NCBI GenBank assembly: GCA_003339415.1 | Contig: PDHQ01000096.1 | Span: 56,277 to 120,276 of the forward strand | Reading direction: 5' to 3' | DNA length: 64,000 nt | Origin: Ophiocordyceps camponoti-saundersi (nom. inval.) | Lineage: Eukaryota; Ascomycota; Sordariomycetes; Hypocreales; Ophiocordycipitaceae | Shown: positions 63,944 to 64,000 of the stretch, one piece after another | Numbering within the stretch: position 1 is the first letter of the stretch | How the letters are laid out: the number at the start of each line of letters is the position of its first letter | Made by a program: the position numbers and the translations under genes | Notes under the pieces: model-generated | The model's database searches: none | Seen by the model: only the letters and a program-made list of their open reading frames with translations | Told to the model about the DNA's origin: nothing

Positions 63944-64000
63944 CGGACGGGCACCGCGGGACCATCACAATTGTGACGGCGCTAGCACAGAGGGCGCGGG

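Larger units (their letters stand above)
60527..64000. other. Gene-free, repeat-rich region upstream of ARE2
   Basis: About 3.5 kb to the window edge with no supportable gene. Open frames are short, low in complexity and mostly repeat translations. CACGTG boxes lie at 60891-60896 and 60956-60961, in the ARE2 upstream region. Dense microsatellites and homopolymers are listed separately. The right end (about 63890-63945) is dominated by G runs. Confidence 0.5.

Noticed and set aside
63609..63968. 119-codon minus-strand frame at the right edge
   Set aside because: It is a Pro/Arg/Glu translation of C, G and TC repeats only.
1..64000. CRISPR arrays, integrases, insertion sequences or prokaryotic operons
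   Set aside because: None seen; the intron-rich fungal gene structure excludes a prokaryotic source and no transposon-like frames or terminal repeats were recognised.

Overview
This window is nuclear DNA of a filamentous ascomycete, most likely a Sordariomycete. Genes are compact and GC-rich, with many short GT-AG introns (about 46-130 nt, CTAAC/CTGAC-like branch sites). They encode typical fungal proteins: a Gel/Gas GH72 enzyme, INO80, fungal Alb1, a Trk potassium transporter, Are2, and a fungal helicase-AAA fusion. Splice junctions were inferred by eye from frame, splice signals and family alignment from memory; in every spliced model the summed exons are a whole number of codons.

Layout. 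1-9.5 kb: 3' end of a flavin monooxygenase, ABC-F ATPase ARB1 (-), a small hydrophilic protein (-), GPI-anchored glucanosyltransferase (+), PAP2 lipid phosphatase (+). 9.6-18.1 kb: cyanase (-), divergent from a 2,263-residue protein (+) joining an SF1 ZNFX1/Hrr1-type helicase, an NFX1-like zinc-binding stretch and three CbbX/SpoVK AAA+ modules. 18.9-24.6 kb: INO80, whose first intron carries a 72-C homopolymer. 24.7-32.9 kb: a small Cys-rich secreted protein (-), a C2H2 zinc-finger gene interrupted by an in-frame TAG (+), a nine-exon Trk transporter (+), a DUF7730-like protein (-), a GrpB protein (+). 33.2-38.9 kb, all minus: an acidic protein with a duplicated module, ALB1, a YTP1-like membrane protein, MTA phosphorylase.

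38.9-47 kb is a sparse accessory-looking stretch. It holds three predicted secreted proteins (proline-rich, charged helical, glycine-rich with a 15-bp minisatellite) and one small single-pass membrane protein. 47.1-60.5 kb returns to housekeeping genes: MED11 (-) divergent from TAF5 (+), VPS5, mitoribosomal bL31m (-) divergent from a flavin reductase (+), HSP90, and sterol acyltransferase ARE2 (-). The last 3.4 kb has no gene I can support and is full of microsatellites and long C/G runs.

No operon-like system is present. The most interesting signals are two in-frame TAG codons in an identical 9-base context, GAGTGCTAG. One lies in a zinc finger with the A in the 5-nt loop of a 7-bp hairpin, the signature of A-to-I stop-codon editing known from sexual-stage Sordariomycetes. 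The other is the TAF5 stop, followed by 50 open in-frame codons. Also notable are the helicase-AAA fusion, the secreted-protein island and the expanded tracts inside introns.
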